Source of the DNA: an uncultured Prevotella sp.
Lineage (GTDB): Bacteria > Bacteroidota > Bacteroidia > Bacteroidales > Bacteroidaceae
Length of the DNA stretch: 64,000 nt
Assembly (NCBI GenBank): GCA_946614435.1
Contig: CAMOGW010000002.1
Span: 124,001-188,000, forward strand
Direction of reading: 5' to 3'
Part shown: one piece after another, positions 7,833-15,869 of the stretch
How the letters are laid out: the number at the start of each line of letters is the position of its first letter
Position numbering within the stretch: the stretch's first letter is position 1
The notes under the pieces: model-generated
What the model saw: only the letters and a program-made list of their open reading frames with translations
Databases searched by the model: none
Told to the model about the DNA's origin: nothing
Program-made: the position numbers and the translations under genes

Positions 7833-9770
7833 ATGATGAAACTATTTGTTCCAGGTCGTCTGTGTCTCTTTGGCGAGCATACAGACTGGGCCGGACACTA
7901 TCGCACGATGAATGCCGACATAGCGCCGGGTGCAGCTATCGTGACGGGCATCGAACAGGGCATCTATGCCGAAGTAGAGAAATCTCCACTTTTCGAGGTG
8001 CAGAGCGTAGCTCCCAGCATAAATTCAGACTGGCGCGACTTTGCCTGTCGAATGGATGAGCAGGAGCTGAAGCGCATTGCCCGTTCAGGCGACTTTTTCT
8101 GCTACTGTGCTGGCGTGGCCAGTTATATGTTGGAGTGGTACAAGGTGGGTGGAGTGCGCATCCGCATCACCGACATGACGCTGCCCATGAAGAGCGGACT
8201 CAGCAGCTCGGCTGCCATCTGCGTGCTGGTGGCTCGCGCGTTCAATCTTTTATATAATCTGAATCTGAACACGATGGGCGAGATGAACATCGCCTATGTG
8301 GGCGAGCTGCGTACCAGCAGCCGCTGCGGCAGATTGGATCAGGCCTGCGCCTTCGGTGTGAAGCCTAACCTCATGACCTTCGATGGCGACGAGGTGGAGG
8401 TGCAGCCACTCAAGGTGAAGAAACAACTCTACTGGGTGTTTGCCGACTTGTGCGGCGAGAAGGATACCATCAAGATTCTCTCCGACCTGAACAGGGCTTA
8501 TCCCTTTGCCAATAACGAGCAGGAACGGTTGGAGCACGACGCGCTGGGTAAGAAGAATCAGGAGTTCATCGAACGGGCTGTCAAGTACATGGCCGAGGGC
8601 AACCGTGAGGCTTTAGGACAGCTGATGACTGAGACCGAGGAAGTGTTCGACCGTCAGGTGGCCCCGATGTGTCCCAGTGAGCTCACCTCGCCTAAGTTGA
8701 AGGCCGTGCTGGCCGACGAGCATATCAAGACACTCACCTTTGGCGGCAAGGGCGTGGGTTCGCATGGCGACGGCTCCGTACAGTTCCTCGCCCGCAATGC
8801 CGAGGCGCAGCAGCAGTTGGTTGATTATCTGAATGCCAAAGGCATGCCGGCCTATACGCTCACCATCAAGCCCGTCCACACAGTGCGCAAGGCCGTGATT
8901 CCCGTAGCAGGCTTCGGCACGCGCCTCTATCCGGCCACACGAGCCATGAAGAAGGATTTCTTTCCCATACCCTGTCCAGACGGCATGGTGCGCCCTGTCA
9001 TCCTCATCCTGCTTGAGGAGCTCATGAACAGCGGCATCGAGGAGGTCTGTCTGGTATTGGGCAGCGAGGAGGAGCGCCAGATGTATGCCGACTTCTTCGA
9101 GCGTCCGCTGCCTAACGACCATCTGCGCAAGCTGAATGCTGAGAGTCAGGAGTATGAAAACCGCATCCTCGATATTGGCAAGCGACTGCGCTATGTCTAT
9201 CAGAAAGAGAAACGCGGCTTTGGTCACGCCGTCTATCAGACAGCGGAGTTTGCTCATGGCGAACCTGTGCTGCTCATGCTGGGCGACACATTCTATCGAA
9301 CCACCTGTAACAAGCCCTGTGCCTTGCAGCTCATCGAGGCTTACGAGCGTACCAACACGCTCACCTTAGGGCTCTATCCTGTGCCGTTGACTGCAGTGAG
9401 CCACTTTGGCATCATGAGTGGCGTGTGGGAAGACAAGGAATGCAACGTCATGCACGTCAACGTCTTGAGCGAGAAACCCACGTCCAAGTATGCCGAGGAG
9501 TTCCTGGGCGTGCGCCATCAGAATGGCGAGAAGGAGTATTGCTCCGTGTTCGGGCAGTACATTCTCACCCCGGAGGTGTTCGACCAGCTGGAGCGCGACA
9601 TCCGCCAGGCCGATGCGTCCGGCGACCAGCATGAGATAGAACTCACGTCGGCACTCGATGCAGTGCGTCGGCAGACGGGCATGTTCGGCATTCGCTTGAA
9701 GGGTGAGCGCTACGACATGGGCAATCCCACCGCTTTGGCGGCTACCGTGCGCGACTTCGCTCAGGTTTAA
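7833..9770 (+). CDS. Bifunctional GHMP sugar kinase / GalU-type nucleotidyltransferase
   Basis: The 645-residue protein joins two enzymes. Residues about 1-345 are a GHMP kinase with the galactokinase-like start PGRLCLFGEHTDWAG and the phosphate-binding loop KSGLSSSAA. Residues about 350-645 are a nucleotidyltransferase beginning AVIPVAGFGTRLYPATRAMK, closest to GalU (UTP:glucose-1-phosphate uridylyltransferase). Together they would phosphorylate a free sugar at C1 and convert it to a nucleotide sugar, like the fucose enzyme FKP but with the domains in reverse order and of different subtypes. Placement after GH28 and GH2 suggests salvage of a pectin sugar (galactose, arabinose or galacturonic acid); that is inference. 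Confidence 0.85.
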   Translation: MMKLFVPGRLCLFGEHTDWAGHYRTMNADIAPGAAIVTGIEQGIYAEVEKSPLFEVQSVAPSINSDWRDFACRMDEQELKRIARSGDFFCYCAGVASYMLEWYKVGGVRIRITDMTLPMKSGLSSSAAICVLVARAFNLLYNLNLNTMGEMNIAYVGELRTSSRCGRLDQACAFGVKPNLMTFDGDEVEVQPLKVKKQLYWVFADLCGEKDTIKILSDLNRAYPFANNEQERLEHDALGKKNQEFIERAVKYMAEGNREALGQLMTETEEVFDRQVAPMCPSELTSPKLKAVLADEHIKTLTFGGKGVGSHGDGSVQFLARNAEAQQQLVDYLNAKGMPAYTLTIKPVHTVRKAVIPVAGFGTRLYPATRAMKKDFFPIPCPDGMVRPVILILLEELMNSGIEEVCLVLGSEEERQMYADFFERPLPNDHLRKLNAESQEYENRILDIGKRLRYVYQKEKRGFGHAVYQTAEFAHGEPVLLMLGDTFYRTTCNKPCALQLIEAYERTNTLTLGLYPVPLTAVSHFGIMSGVWEDKECNVMHVNVLSEKPTSKYAEEFLGVRHQNGEKEYCSVFGQYILTPEVFDQLERDIRQADASGDQHEIELTSALDAVRRQTGMFGIRLKGERYDMGNPTALAATVRDFAQV

Positions 9771-9789
9771 TCCAATGTAAAGTATTGAT

Positions 9790-10626
9790 ATGATAGACCA
9801 GATCAGACAAAAACTCTGGCTGCTGACCGTAGTACTGACACTGTGCAGTACTACGGTCTTTGTTGCATGTGCGCATCGTGACAGCTCTACTGAACAGGCC
9901 AGCACCGGCAAGGTGGCTGAGATCGTGGAGCGAGGCACCGTGCTCGTCGGAACAACGGGTGACTACCGTCCGCTGTCCTTTTGCGAAGCCGACGGCACGT
10001 ATTGGGGCTTTGGCATTGAGATGGCTAAGGCGATAGCGAAGGAACTGGGTGTTGATGCACGGTTTGTCAAGACCTCATGGCCTACGCTGACTGCCGACGT
10101 GTTGGCAGAGCCTCAGCTGTTCGACTTTGCCATTGGCGGTATCACCATCACCGACACCCGGCGCGAGACCATGCTCATGAGCGAGGGCTATCTGGCCAAC
10201 GGGAAGACCATTCTGTGCAGGGCATCGCAGCGCGACCGATACAAGTCGCTCACCGATGTTGACCAGCCCGACGTGCTCGTCATGGTGAATCCGGGCGGAC
10301 TGAATGAGAAGTTTGCCAGAGCGAATCTGAAGCAGGCCAGGATCACCGTCCACCCGAAGAATGAGGAGATACCCGAGCGCATAGCGGCGGGGGAGGCCGA
10401 TGTGATGATCACGGAGATTACCGAGGCTCCCTATTATGTGCAGAAGGATGCCCGACTTGCAGCCCCTCTGTTGAACGAGCCTTTCACTCACGGACAGATT
10501 GGCGTGCTGATGCAGAAAGGTCAGGAGGACTTGTTGCAGGTAGTAAACTCTACAATCCAGAAGATGAAGTCGGACGGCACCCTTCGCCAACTGCATGCGA
10601 AGTACGGCTTGGTGTATGCCTATTGA
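9790..10626 (+). CDS. PheC-like lipoprotein (cyclohexadienyl dehydratase / family 3 solute-binding fold)
   Basis: This 278-residue lipoprotein has a signal peptide ending in FVACAHRD (lipobox Cys about residue 27). The rest is a type II periplasmic-binding fold. VGTTGDYRPLSF, VKTSWPTLTADV, VNPGGLNEKFAR and the spacing between them resemble periplasmic cyclohexadienyl dehydratase (PheC), which converts prephenate or arogenate to phenylpyruvate or phenylalanine, more than a transport-associated amino-acid-binding protein. No ABC permease or ATPase is adjacent, which favours an enzyme. A simple amino-acid-binding lipoprotein remains possible. It begins 19 bp after the kinase/nucleotidyltransferase. 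Confidence 0.72.
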   Translation: MIDQIRQKLWLLTVVLTLCSTTVFVACAHRDSSTEQASTGKVAEIVERGTVLVGTTGDYRPLSFCEADGTYWGFGIEMAKAIAKELGVDARFVKTSWPTLTADVLAEPQLFDFAIGGITITDTRRETMLMSEGYLANGKTILCRASQRDRYKSLTDVDQPDVLVMVNPGGLNEKFARANLKQARITVHPKNEEIPERIAAGEADVMITEITEAPYYVQKDARLAAPLLNEPFTHGQIGVLMQKGQEDLLQVVNSTIQKMKSDGTLRQLHAKYGLVYAY

Positions 10627-10667
10627 CGGCAATCTCTTGTTTTTTTACAAATCAAAGAAAATACGAT

Positions 10668-10961
10668 ATGACACAGACAGAACGAATTAAGACGATGGAA
10701 CAACGGTTAGATAAGGCTTCAGCAGCCGTGATGCAACTGTCGGCAGCCTTTGACGGATATGTTGCAGCACAAGAGGCCATCCGGGAGTTGAATGCTTACT
10801 ATGGCAGCGACGAGTGGAAACAAGACTTGGCTGACGACGAGGCAGGATTGTTGCCACGTGAAATGAAGCGCGGTGTGCTGTCGGAAGATAGCATCTGGAA
10901 CCTGCTGGAGGACAACAAGGAACTGTTGGCTCGAATCAAAGCAATGGTCACGAAAGCATGA
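10668..10961 (+). CDS. DUF4298 family protein
   Basis: This small cytosolic protein of 97 residues is mostly helical, with family features YYGSDEWKQD, DEAGLLPREMKRGVLSED and a helical tail. I start it at the ATG at 10668 (MTQTERIKTMEQ). A longer frame from 10623 would add residues that look untranslated. The function is unknown. The last 4 bases overlap the start of the AlkD gene (ATGA), so the two are translationally coupled. Confidence 0.8.
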   Translation: MTQTERIKTMEQRLDKASAAVMQLSAAFDGYVAAQEAIRELNAYYGSDEWKQDLADDEAGLLPREMKRGVLSEDSIWNLLEDNKELLARIKAMVTKA

Positions 10962-11767
10962 CGGCAGGCGAGGTTACCGAATATATGGAGTCGCTGCGCA
11001 ACGATGAACAGCGGCGGGTGCTAATGCGCTTCTTTAAAACAGGACCTGGAGAATACGGCGAGGGCGACGAGTTCCTGGGGCTGAAGGTGCCGCAGACGCG
11101 CGAGATTGTCAAGGCTGTGGCAAAAGACTTCCCGTCGGATGAAGTGCCGGCATTGCTGATGTCGAAGTGGCATGAGGTGCGGCTCTGCGGATTGCTGATA
11201 CTGGTGGATAAATTCGGGCGGCTGTCAATCAAACGACTGACGAACGACATGGAAACCATTAAAAAGCGCGATGCTATTCTGACGATGTACCTACACTATG
11301 CGGAACGGGCGAATAACTGGGACTTAGTAGATTTGTCTGCACCGAAAATATTGGGAGCATGGCTGTTGCTGCCCACGGCTCTGGGGAATGGCAGAGAATA
11401 TAAACAGCAGGTGCTGGATGGTCTTGCAAAGAGTGGAAACCTATGGCGACAGCGCATGAGCATCGTCTGCACGTGGAAAACATCGCAACAGGGCGACCCG
11501 TCGTGGTGCCTGCGCTATGCTAAGATGCACCTGCACCACCCGCACGACCTGATGCATAAGGCAGTAGGCTGGATGCTGCGTGAGATGGGCAAGCGCTGCG
11601 GTATGGATTTGCTGCGTGATTTCCTCCGTCAGCATGTCCACGAGATGCCTCGCACCACGCTCCGTTACGCTATTGAGAAGATGTCGGAAGAAGAGCGGCA
11701 GACGTGGATGAAAATGCCAGAGGCGCATAATTTCCAGAAAAATGTGGCCAAAACTATTGAGATATGA
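10958..11767 (+). CDS. AlkD-type DNA alkylation repair protein
   Basis: AlkD proteins are HEAT-like repeat DNA glycosylases that remove bulky or cationic alkylated purines without base flipping. The 269-residue product has the family signatures FLGLKVPQTREIVK, the SKWHEVRLCGL helix and ERANNWDLVDLSAPKILG with the conserved W-D. The length is slightly above the usual 220-240 residues. It overlaps DUF4298 upstream and the AlbA_2 gene downstream by 4 bp each, so the three genes form one tightly coupled operon. Confidence 0.88.
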   Translation: MTAGEVTEYMESLRNDEQRRVLMRFFKTGPGEYGEGDEFLGLKVPQTREIVKAVAKDFPSDEVPALLMSKWHEVRLCGLLILVDKFGRLSIKRLTNDMETIKKRDAILTMYLHYAERANNWDLVDLSAPKILGAWLLLPTALGNGREYKQQVLDGLAKSGNLWRQRMSIVCTWKTSQQGDPSWCLRYAKMHLHHPHDLMHKAVGWMLREMGKRCGMDLLRDFLRQHVHEMPRTTLRYAIEKMSEEERQTWMKMPEAHNFQKNVAKTIEI

Positions 11768-13407
11768 AAGAGAATGCATTATATGACAAGAAATCCCTAA
11801 AGACGGTAGTAGGGAAAACTGCTGACTTCGCAGAGTTGGCAAAGGATTGTGTAGCGTTCAGCAATGCACAAGGTGGAGTTATTGATATCGGCATTGAGGA
11901 TGATGATATGCTTCCACCTGTATTACAACGCATACCAGAAGATTTGCCAACAATAATTGTGAATAAGATAAGTGGAATGACTCATGCTGTGATCGCTACA
12001 ACAGAGAAATCAACCGCTGAAAACGGAGGCGAATTCGTGAAACTCTTTATCCACTGGAATCCTAATGCCATCGCAGTAACATCATCAGGAAAGATTTATG
12101 TACGCATTGGTGACCAAAGCGTTCCTGTAGGGCCTGAGGATGTTGCGCGCTTGGCTGCCGACAAGGGCTGTCTTAGTTGGGAAGATATTGTCACGGGCTT
12201 TTCTTGGAAAGATGCAGATGAAGAGAAATTGGCAAAGTTCATAGAGCTGATAAAAGCCTCTGATCGGGTAAGCGACTTTGTAAAGCAGAAGGACACCAAA
12301 GAGTTGCTGGATTACTATTACATGACAGACGATGAGTCTGACCACATGACTCACTTGGGCGTGATGTTTATAGGAAAACAGACACAACGAGGAAGAATCA
12401 TGAACGCGCCTGTAGTGCAATGCATCAAATATGACCAATACGGTGAGAAGGTAAACAAGTGGCTATGGGATGATTTCTCTAAAAGTCCATACGAAATCAT
12501 CGACGAGATATGGAAGACCATTCCAGAGTGGAAAGAGAGTACGGAGATTAGTGATGGAATGTTCCGACGTAATATCCCTGCATATCCAGAAAGCGTCATA
12601 AGAGAGCTTGTTGGGAATGCCCTGGTTCATCGTCCATACACGGTTCGAGGTGACATCTTCCTAAATATCCATCCAGACTATATTGAAATTGTGAATCCCG
12701 GTTTGCTTCCAATAGGTGTGACTGTTGACAATATTCTCCATGTGACCAGGAAGAGGAACGAACACATGGCTGCAATATTCTATGCACTGCATTTGATGGA
12801 GCGTGAAGGCTCTGGCTATGATATGATGTATGAAAAATTGCTGGCTAATGGAAAGTCGGTTCCGATAGTCGAGGAAGGAGATGACTATGTAAAGGTGCGA
12901 GTGGAGCGGCGCGTAACAAGCCAGGAAGTCATCAAAATAATGCAGTTTGCAGACCAAAGTCAGGAGTTGAAACAGAAGCAACTTATATGCCTCGGTCTTA
13001 TTGCCATGCACGAGAGTCTTACTGCCTCCCAAATTATTGCTTTTCTTCACTTGAAGGATGCTGATGCATTGCGTCCTTGGCTGAGACCTTTGGTTGACAA
13101 AGGCTTTGTAGCGGCCACAAGCGATAAGTCTAAGGCAAAAGAGTATAGGGTCGAGACAAGTATATTGCGTGATAGCAATTACAAAGGCACCACCTCGTTA
13201 AAACGAATTGAGAGCTATCGATTGCGTGAGCTTATCATGGAAGATTTGAAGATATACCAACCATGTTCCATTAGTGACATCCATGAGAGAATAGGTAAAG
13301 AGATTCCTCTGCGCAAGCTTCAATTCCAAATAAAACAACTAATAGCAGAAGATAAGATTGAGCCAGAAGGACAGAAACGCTGGACGAAATATCGTATAAA
13401 AACATAA
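11764..13407 (+). CDS. AlbA_2 (Schlafen-like) domain protein with C-terminal winged helices
   Basis: The 547-residue protein begins with an AlbA_2 putative nucleic-acid-binding domain (about 1-135) with FAELAKDCVAFSNAQGG and IYVRIGDQSVPVGPEDVARL. A middle domain (about 240-370) resembles the RecG-related ATPase_c_4 region, with PAYPESVIRELVGNALVHR, NPGLLPIGVTVDNI and GSGYDMMYEKL. C-terminal winged-helix segments follow. Such proteins are usually annotated as putative transcriptional regulators or RecG-like; some relatives occur in defence loci. It is coupled to AlkD by an ATGA overlap, and its coding sequence is more AT-rich than the upstream genes. Confidence 0.75.
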   Translation: MKENALYDKKSLKTVVGKTADFAELAKDCVAFSNAQGGVIDIGIEDDDMLPPVLQRIPEDLPTIIVNKISGMTHAVIATTEKSTAENGGEFVKLFIHWNPNAIAVTSSGKIYVRIGDQSVPVGPEDVARLAADKGCLSWEDIVTGFSWKDADEEKLAKFIELIKASDRVSDFVKQKDTKELLDYYYMTDDESDHMTHLGVMFIGKQTQRGRIMNAPVVQCIKYDQYGEKVNKWLWDDFSKSPYEIIDEIWKTIPEWKESTEISDGMFRRNIPAYPESVIRELVGNALVHRPYTVRGDIFLNIHPDYIEIVNPGLLPIGVTVDNILHVTRKRNEHMAAIFYALHLMEREGSGYDMMYEKLLANGKSVPIVEEGDDYVKVRVERRVTSQEVIKIMQFADQSQELKQKQLICLGLIAMHESLTASQIIAFLHLKDADALRPWLRPLVDKGFVAATSDKSKAKEYRVETSILRDSNYKGTTSLKRIESYRLRELIMEDLKIYQPCSISDIHERIGKEIPLRKLQFQIKQLIAEDKIEPEGQKRWTKYRIKT

Positions 13408-13560
13408 AATATGCGTTGAAAAGGGAAAAATGTTTTTAGAAGTGTTTTTATAGGATACTTCTGAAGAACGGGGATAGTCCCTTATTTCGGGGCATTTGCA
13501 TAAAAACATAAAATGTGCGTTGAAAAGGGAAAATGTTTTTAGATAGTGTTTTTATAGGAT
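13396..13560. repeat. Pair of 61-bp direct repeats at the end of the AlbA_2 gene
   Basis: The sequence at 13396-13456 (starting ATAAAAACATAAAAT and ending TTTTTATAGGAT) recurs at 13500-13560 with a few substitutions, a 104-bp period. The first copy contains the last codons and stop of the AlbA_2 gene, so the gene end is duplicated downstream. The remainder up to 13663 shows no gene. Confidence 0.85.
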
Positions 13561-13663
13561 GGTCTTAAATGTTAACGAGCCGCCATTTCTTGACGTTTAA
13601 GGGCGATTGTAAAGTTTACAGATGATATTCAGTGATGCAAATGAGTGCATTTGGAATAAAAGA

Positions 13664-13702
13664 AAATCAGCAAGTAATTGAATTTCAATTGCTTGCTGAT
13701 TT
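13664..13702. terminator. Strong hairpin beside the distal attachment site
   Basis: AAATCAGCAAG pairs with CTTGCTGATTT, with a second 5-bp block (AATTG/CAATT) inside, a 5-nt loop and T-rich flanks. On the minus strand it sits just after a tRNA 3'-end fragment, the same position as the terminator of tRNA-Lys at 16023. It was plausibly the original tRNA terminator before the island entered. Confidence 0.75.
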
Positions 13703-13721
13703 CTTTCGTAATCCGCTTGGG
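13700..13721. other. Distal attachment site (copy of the tRNA-Lys 3' end)
   Basis: This segment matches 16044-16065 at 21 of 22 positions (A at 13710 against G at 16054). On the minus strand it is the last part of the tRNA-Lys T arm and acceptor stem (CCCAAGCGGAT) followed by the first bases downstream of the tRNA. This is the usual architecture of an att site made by integration into a tRNA 3' end. Confidence 0.8.
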
Positions 13722-13777
13722 ATTGTTGAGGCATCTGATTACCAATAAGTTACAGCCGTTTTGTGCGATTTTGTTAC

Positions 13778-14479
13778 TTAAAATGTTCTAATAGCGCATA
13801 AAACTCTAAATATTTTAGATATTGAAGTTTTTGGAATGTCTTGGTAATCACCATATCGGTCATCATCATTGTCAGGGGTCAAACGGACCATATCAGAATC
13901 TTCTGCCCTATTGATACGTCTGACAATCTTCTGTTCTTTATTGGTTATAATTCCGTATATTTCTCCATATAATATCTCGTTAAGATCAACAGGTTGCATG
14001 ATGATCTTGTCACCACTATTAATAGAAGGTGACATTGAGTTTCCACTGATGGCCAGGCATAACACACCATCCTTGTTGAATGGCGGAATACTGATGTAGT
14101 ACGCTGGTGACGTATTCATCAGTTCATTTATTCCGTCTGACGTGACAAAATCTTCATTGTAGCACGGAATGCCTTGATTGCGGTCTATGATTTGCTGTTC
14201 TATGAACATCTCTCCATTACCACTTATTAGCCAGTCGATGTTGAGATGCTGTGTCTCTGGTTTCTCAGAATCCCAGGCATCTTTGACATTCTGAATAGTC
14301 TGCATCCTTATTCCTTTTTCGCCTTTGGCGATAGGAGCATTCTGGCGCGTTTTGAAATAGTTTGTAGCGACTCCCATTTTCCGCTCGATCGTAGCTTCCT
14401 TGATTTTTGGGAACTCAAGCCTAAGCCAATCGCGCAGTTGGCAAAGGCGGTCGAATGATGTTGGCTTTGTATTATTCAT
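13778..14479 (-). CDS. CI/LexA-like repressor with S24 peptidase domain
   Basis: The 233-residue protein has an N-terminal DNA-binding region (about 1-90, with EATIERKMGVATNYF) and a C-terminal S24 peptidase domain (about 130-230). The Ser-Lys dyad is visible: the serine in LAISGNSMSPSI and the lysine in NKEQKIVRRI. S24 repressors cleave themselves when stimulated by RecA filaments and so derepress mobile elements after DNA damage. It follows the XRE gene by 12 bp on the same strand. The position and neighbours fit the lysogeny repressor of the island. Confidence 0.85.
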   Translation of the reverse strand: MNNTKPTSFDRLCQLRDWLRLEFPKIKEATIERKMGVATNYFKTRQNAPIAKGEKGIRMQTIQNVKDAWDSEKPETQHLNIDWLISGNGEMFIEQQIIDRNQGIPCYNEDFVTSDGINELMNTSPAYYISIPPFNKDGVLCLAISGNSMSPSINSGDKIIMQPVDLNEILYGEIYGIITNKEQKIVRRINRAEDSDMVRLTPDNDDDRYGDYQDIPKTSISKIFRVLCAIRTF

Positions 14480-14491
14480 AGTTTATCATTA

Positions 14492-14884
14492 TTAAACTGT
14501 TCCTAATATTAGGATTTTGTTTATAGCAGCAATCTCTTTCATTACGTCACTGGCATCATCAAGTAATTTCTGATGTTTGCTATATAGCTTTTCAAGGTTC
14601 TGGACGAGCTTAAATTTCTCGTCTTTTGTGAGTCCGTTTGCAGGTATGCTGTTATTAGCTATCAAGTCCATCTTATTTGATTCTTTTCCTGTAATTAGAT
14701 AATCACGGCTGACCCCAAACTTCTCAGCCACAAGATTGACAAGCTTATCAATCTCACGGTTTCCTCTGAGTATTTCAGATATTACGGATTGTTTATATCC
14801 CGTTTCCTCTGCAAAACGTCTCTGTGAATACCTGTTTTCTTTCAGGATTTTCGCAATTCTTTGTCCTATCACCCTATCTTTCAT
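14492..14884 (-). CDS. XRE-family helix-turn-helix regulator
   Basis: The 130-residue protein has an N-terminal HTH_3 domain (about 7-64: IGQRIAKILKENRYSQRRF, ETGYKQSVISEILRGNRE, FGVSRDYLITG) and a C-terminal helical, probably dimerising, tail (about 85-125). It is upstream of and probably cotranscribed with the S24 repressor. It may act as a Cro-like or second repressor for the island promoters; that role is inferred from position. Confidence 0.85.
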   Translation of the reverse strand: MKDRVIGQRIAKILKENRYSQRRFAEETGYKQSVISEILRGNREIDKLVNLVAEKFGVSRDYLITGKESNKMDLIANNSIPANGLTKDEKFKLVQNLEKLYSKHQKLLDDASDVMKEIAAINKILILGTV

Positions 14885-15131
14885 TGTAAAATATGTTTAA
14901 CATTACGCTTATCTGCTAACAAATATTATATTTGATATTATTATGATTTCATATTTGTAAATATCTCATATCTTTGCATCGTGTTTTTTACAAACACACA
15001 TACAAACAAATGGCAGGTGCGGTATTGCTACCGCACAAAGAGTTGGGGAACTCGTTGCAAAGATAGCAAAAATATCGTACATTGCCGTTGTTTTGTATTA
15101 GATATTAACTAAAACAAACAAATAAAGTGAG
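14885..15131. promoter_or_regulatory. Regulatory region of the island with facing promoters and a hairpin
   Basis: A plus-strand -7 box, TATCTTTGC, lies at 14969-14977 and would drive the small genes from 15132. A minus-strand box of the same sequence (GCAAAGATA on the plus strand) lies at 15057-15065 and would drive the XRE and S24 genes. The two predicted transcripts run toward and overlap each other between about 14984 and 15050. This stretch contains a perfect 8-bp inverted repeat, GTGCGGTA/TACCGCAC, at 15017-15036, a possible operator or RNA hairpin. Confidence 0.5.
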
Positions 15132-15335
15132 ATGGTAACCGTAAGTGATATTGTGCAAATAAAGGCAGGGAAGGCAAAGAGTTTCCTCTGCGACAGTCCG
15201 AGACAAGCAAAGTCGGGGCAATCGCTGGTGTCGTACGTGAAAAAGTACAACCGCGACAGGATGTCAACCGATGTGTCTGATTACGAGACAAGTATAGAAG
15301 GGAATGTCTTGACGGTGGTGGCTATAAAAGGTTAG
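15132..15335 (+). CDS. Small unknown protein of the island
   Basis: The 67-residue product (MVTVSDIVQIKAGKAKSF...) matches no family I recognise. It begins after an AT-rich leader containing AAAGTGAG as a possible weak ribosome site and reads clear of any overlapping real gene. Its lysine- and serine-rich middle with a short beta-like end is compatible with a small DNA- or protein-binding factor, but nothing in it proves that. Confidence 0.5.
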   Translation: MVTVSDIVQIKAGKAKSFLCDSPRQAKSGQSLVSYVKKYNRDRMSTDVSDYETSIEGNVLTVVAIKG

Positions 15336-15350
15336 AGAAAGGAGAGGATT

Positions 15351-15596
15351 ATGGAAGGTAAGGAATTGTTACAAGATGCAAGCAAAGATAACTTGAATGA
15401 GCGCCTCGGTTCAATAGCGGTGATGTTCATAGCCTGTCACGCACTGACTGAATCAGTGACGAGACTGGAAGTTCTTGAAGACATGTTCAATGGAAATACG
15501 AGTGAATTTCTGCATGATATTGCATGTATGCTTGTTGAGTTTGACAAAGAGATAGAAAGAATGCAAAATGGCACGGGAAACTTATCTCAGGAGTAG
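15351..15596 (+). CDS. Small helical unknown protein of the island
   Basis: The 81-residue, acidic, predominantly helical product (MEGKELLQDASKDNLNERLG...) follows the previous gene by 15 bp, with AAAGGAGAGGA just before its ATG as a good ribosome site. Its last 29 bases overlap the start of the HTH gene, suggesting coupling. I do not recognise a family. Confidence 0.6.
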   Translation: MEGKELLQDASKDNLNERLGSIAVMFIACHALTESVTRLEVLEDMFNGNTSEFLHDIACMLVEFDKEIERMQNGTGNLSQE

Positions 15597-15861
15597 AGAA
15601 GCGGCTGAATATATCGGTGTTTGTTTCCGCACGATGCAGACCTATATTGCCGACGGACTCATACCATGCACGAAGCCTGGTGGAAGGTGGCTTTTCAAGA
15701 AGAAACTGATGGGAGCAAACCTTTATGCCCGTATCGTAGAAGTTACGGACTCTATCGTAAGAAACTTCAATGTAGATGGCTGCTGCCACCTTCTTTGTTG
15801 CGGTGTTGTGTCTGTCAAAGACCACCCTTGTCTTAGCAATTTTCATATTCAACCGAATTAA
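15568..15861 (+). CDS. Excisionase-like helix-turn-helix (HTH_17) protein
   Basis: The 97-residue protein carries an N-terminal HTH_17 winged helix of the excisionase/MerR type: YLRSREAAEYIGVCFRTMQ, YIADGLIP, then PGGRWLFKKKLM. In mobile elements such proteins bind near the attachment site and steer recombination toward excision, and this gene ends just before the repeat array beside the tRNA. The C-terminal 35 residues are cysteine- and histidine-rich (GCCHLLCCGV) and atypical; the frame may have been extended or damaged there. Confidence 0.7.
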   Translation: MARETYLRSREAAEYIGVCFRTMQTYIADGLIPCTKPGGRWLFKKKLMGANLYARIVEVTDSIVRNFNVDGCCHLLCCGVVSVKDHPCLSNFHIQPN

Positions 15862-15869
15862 GTTTGAGT

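Noticed and set aside
8613..9257. 214-codon minus-strand frame in the kinase/nucleotidyltransferase gene
   Set aside because: It is a complement of conserved motifs on the plus strand.
11764..13407. Anti-phage defence gene
   Set aside because: AlbA_2 proteins can be defence-associated, but the coupling to AlkD and DUF4298 and the lack of a toxic or nuclease domain do not support this strongly.
13396..13560. Attachment-site pair for the island
   Set aside because: Both copies lie on the same side of the island, whereas the 22-bp tRNA-end repeats flank it.
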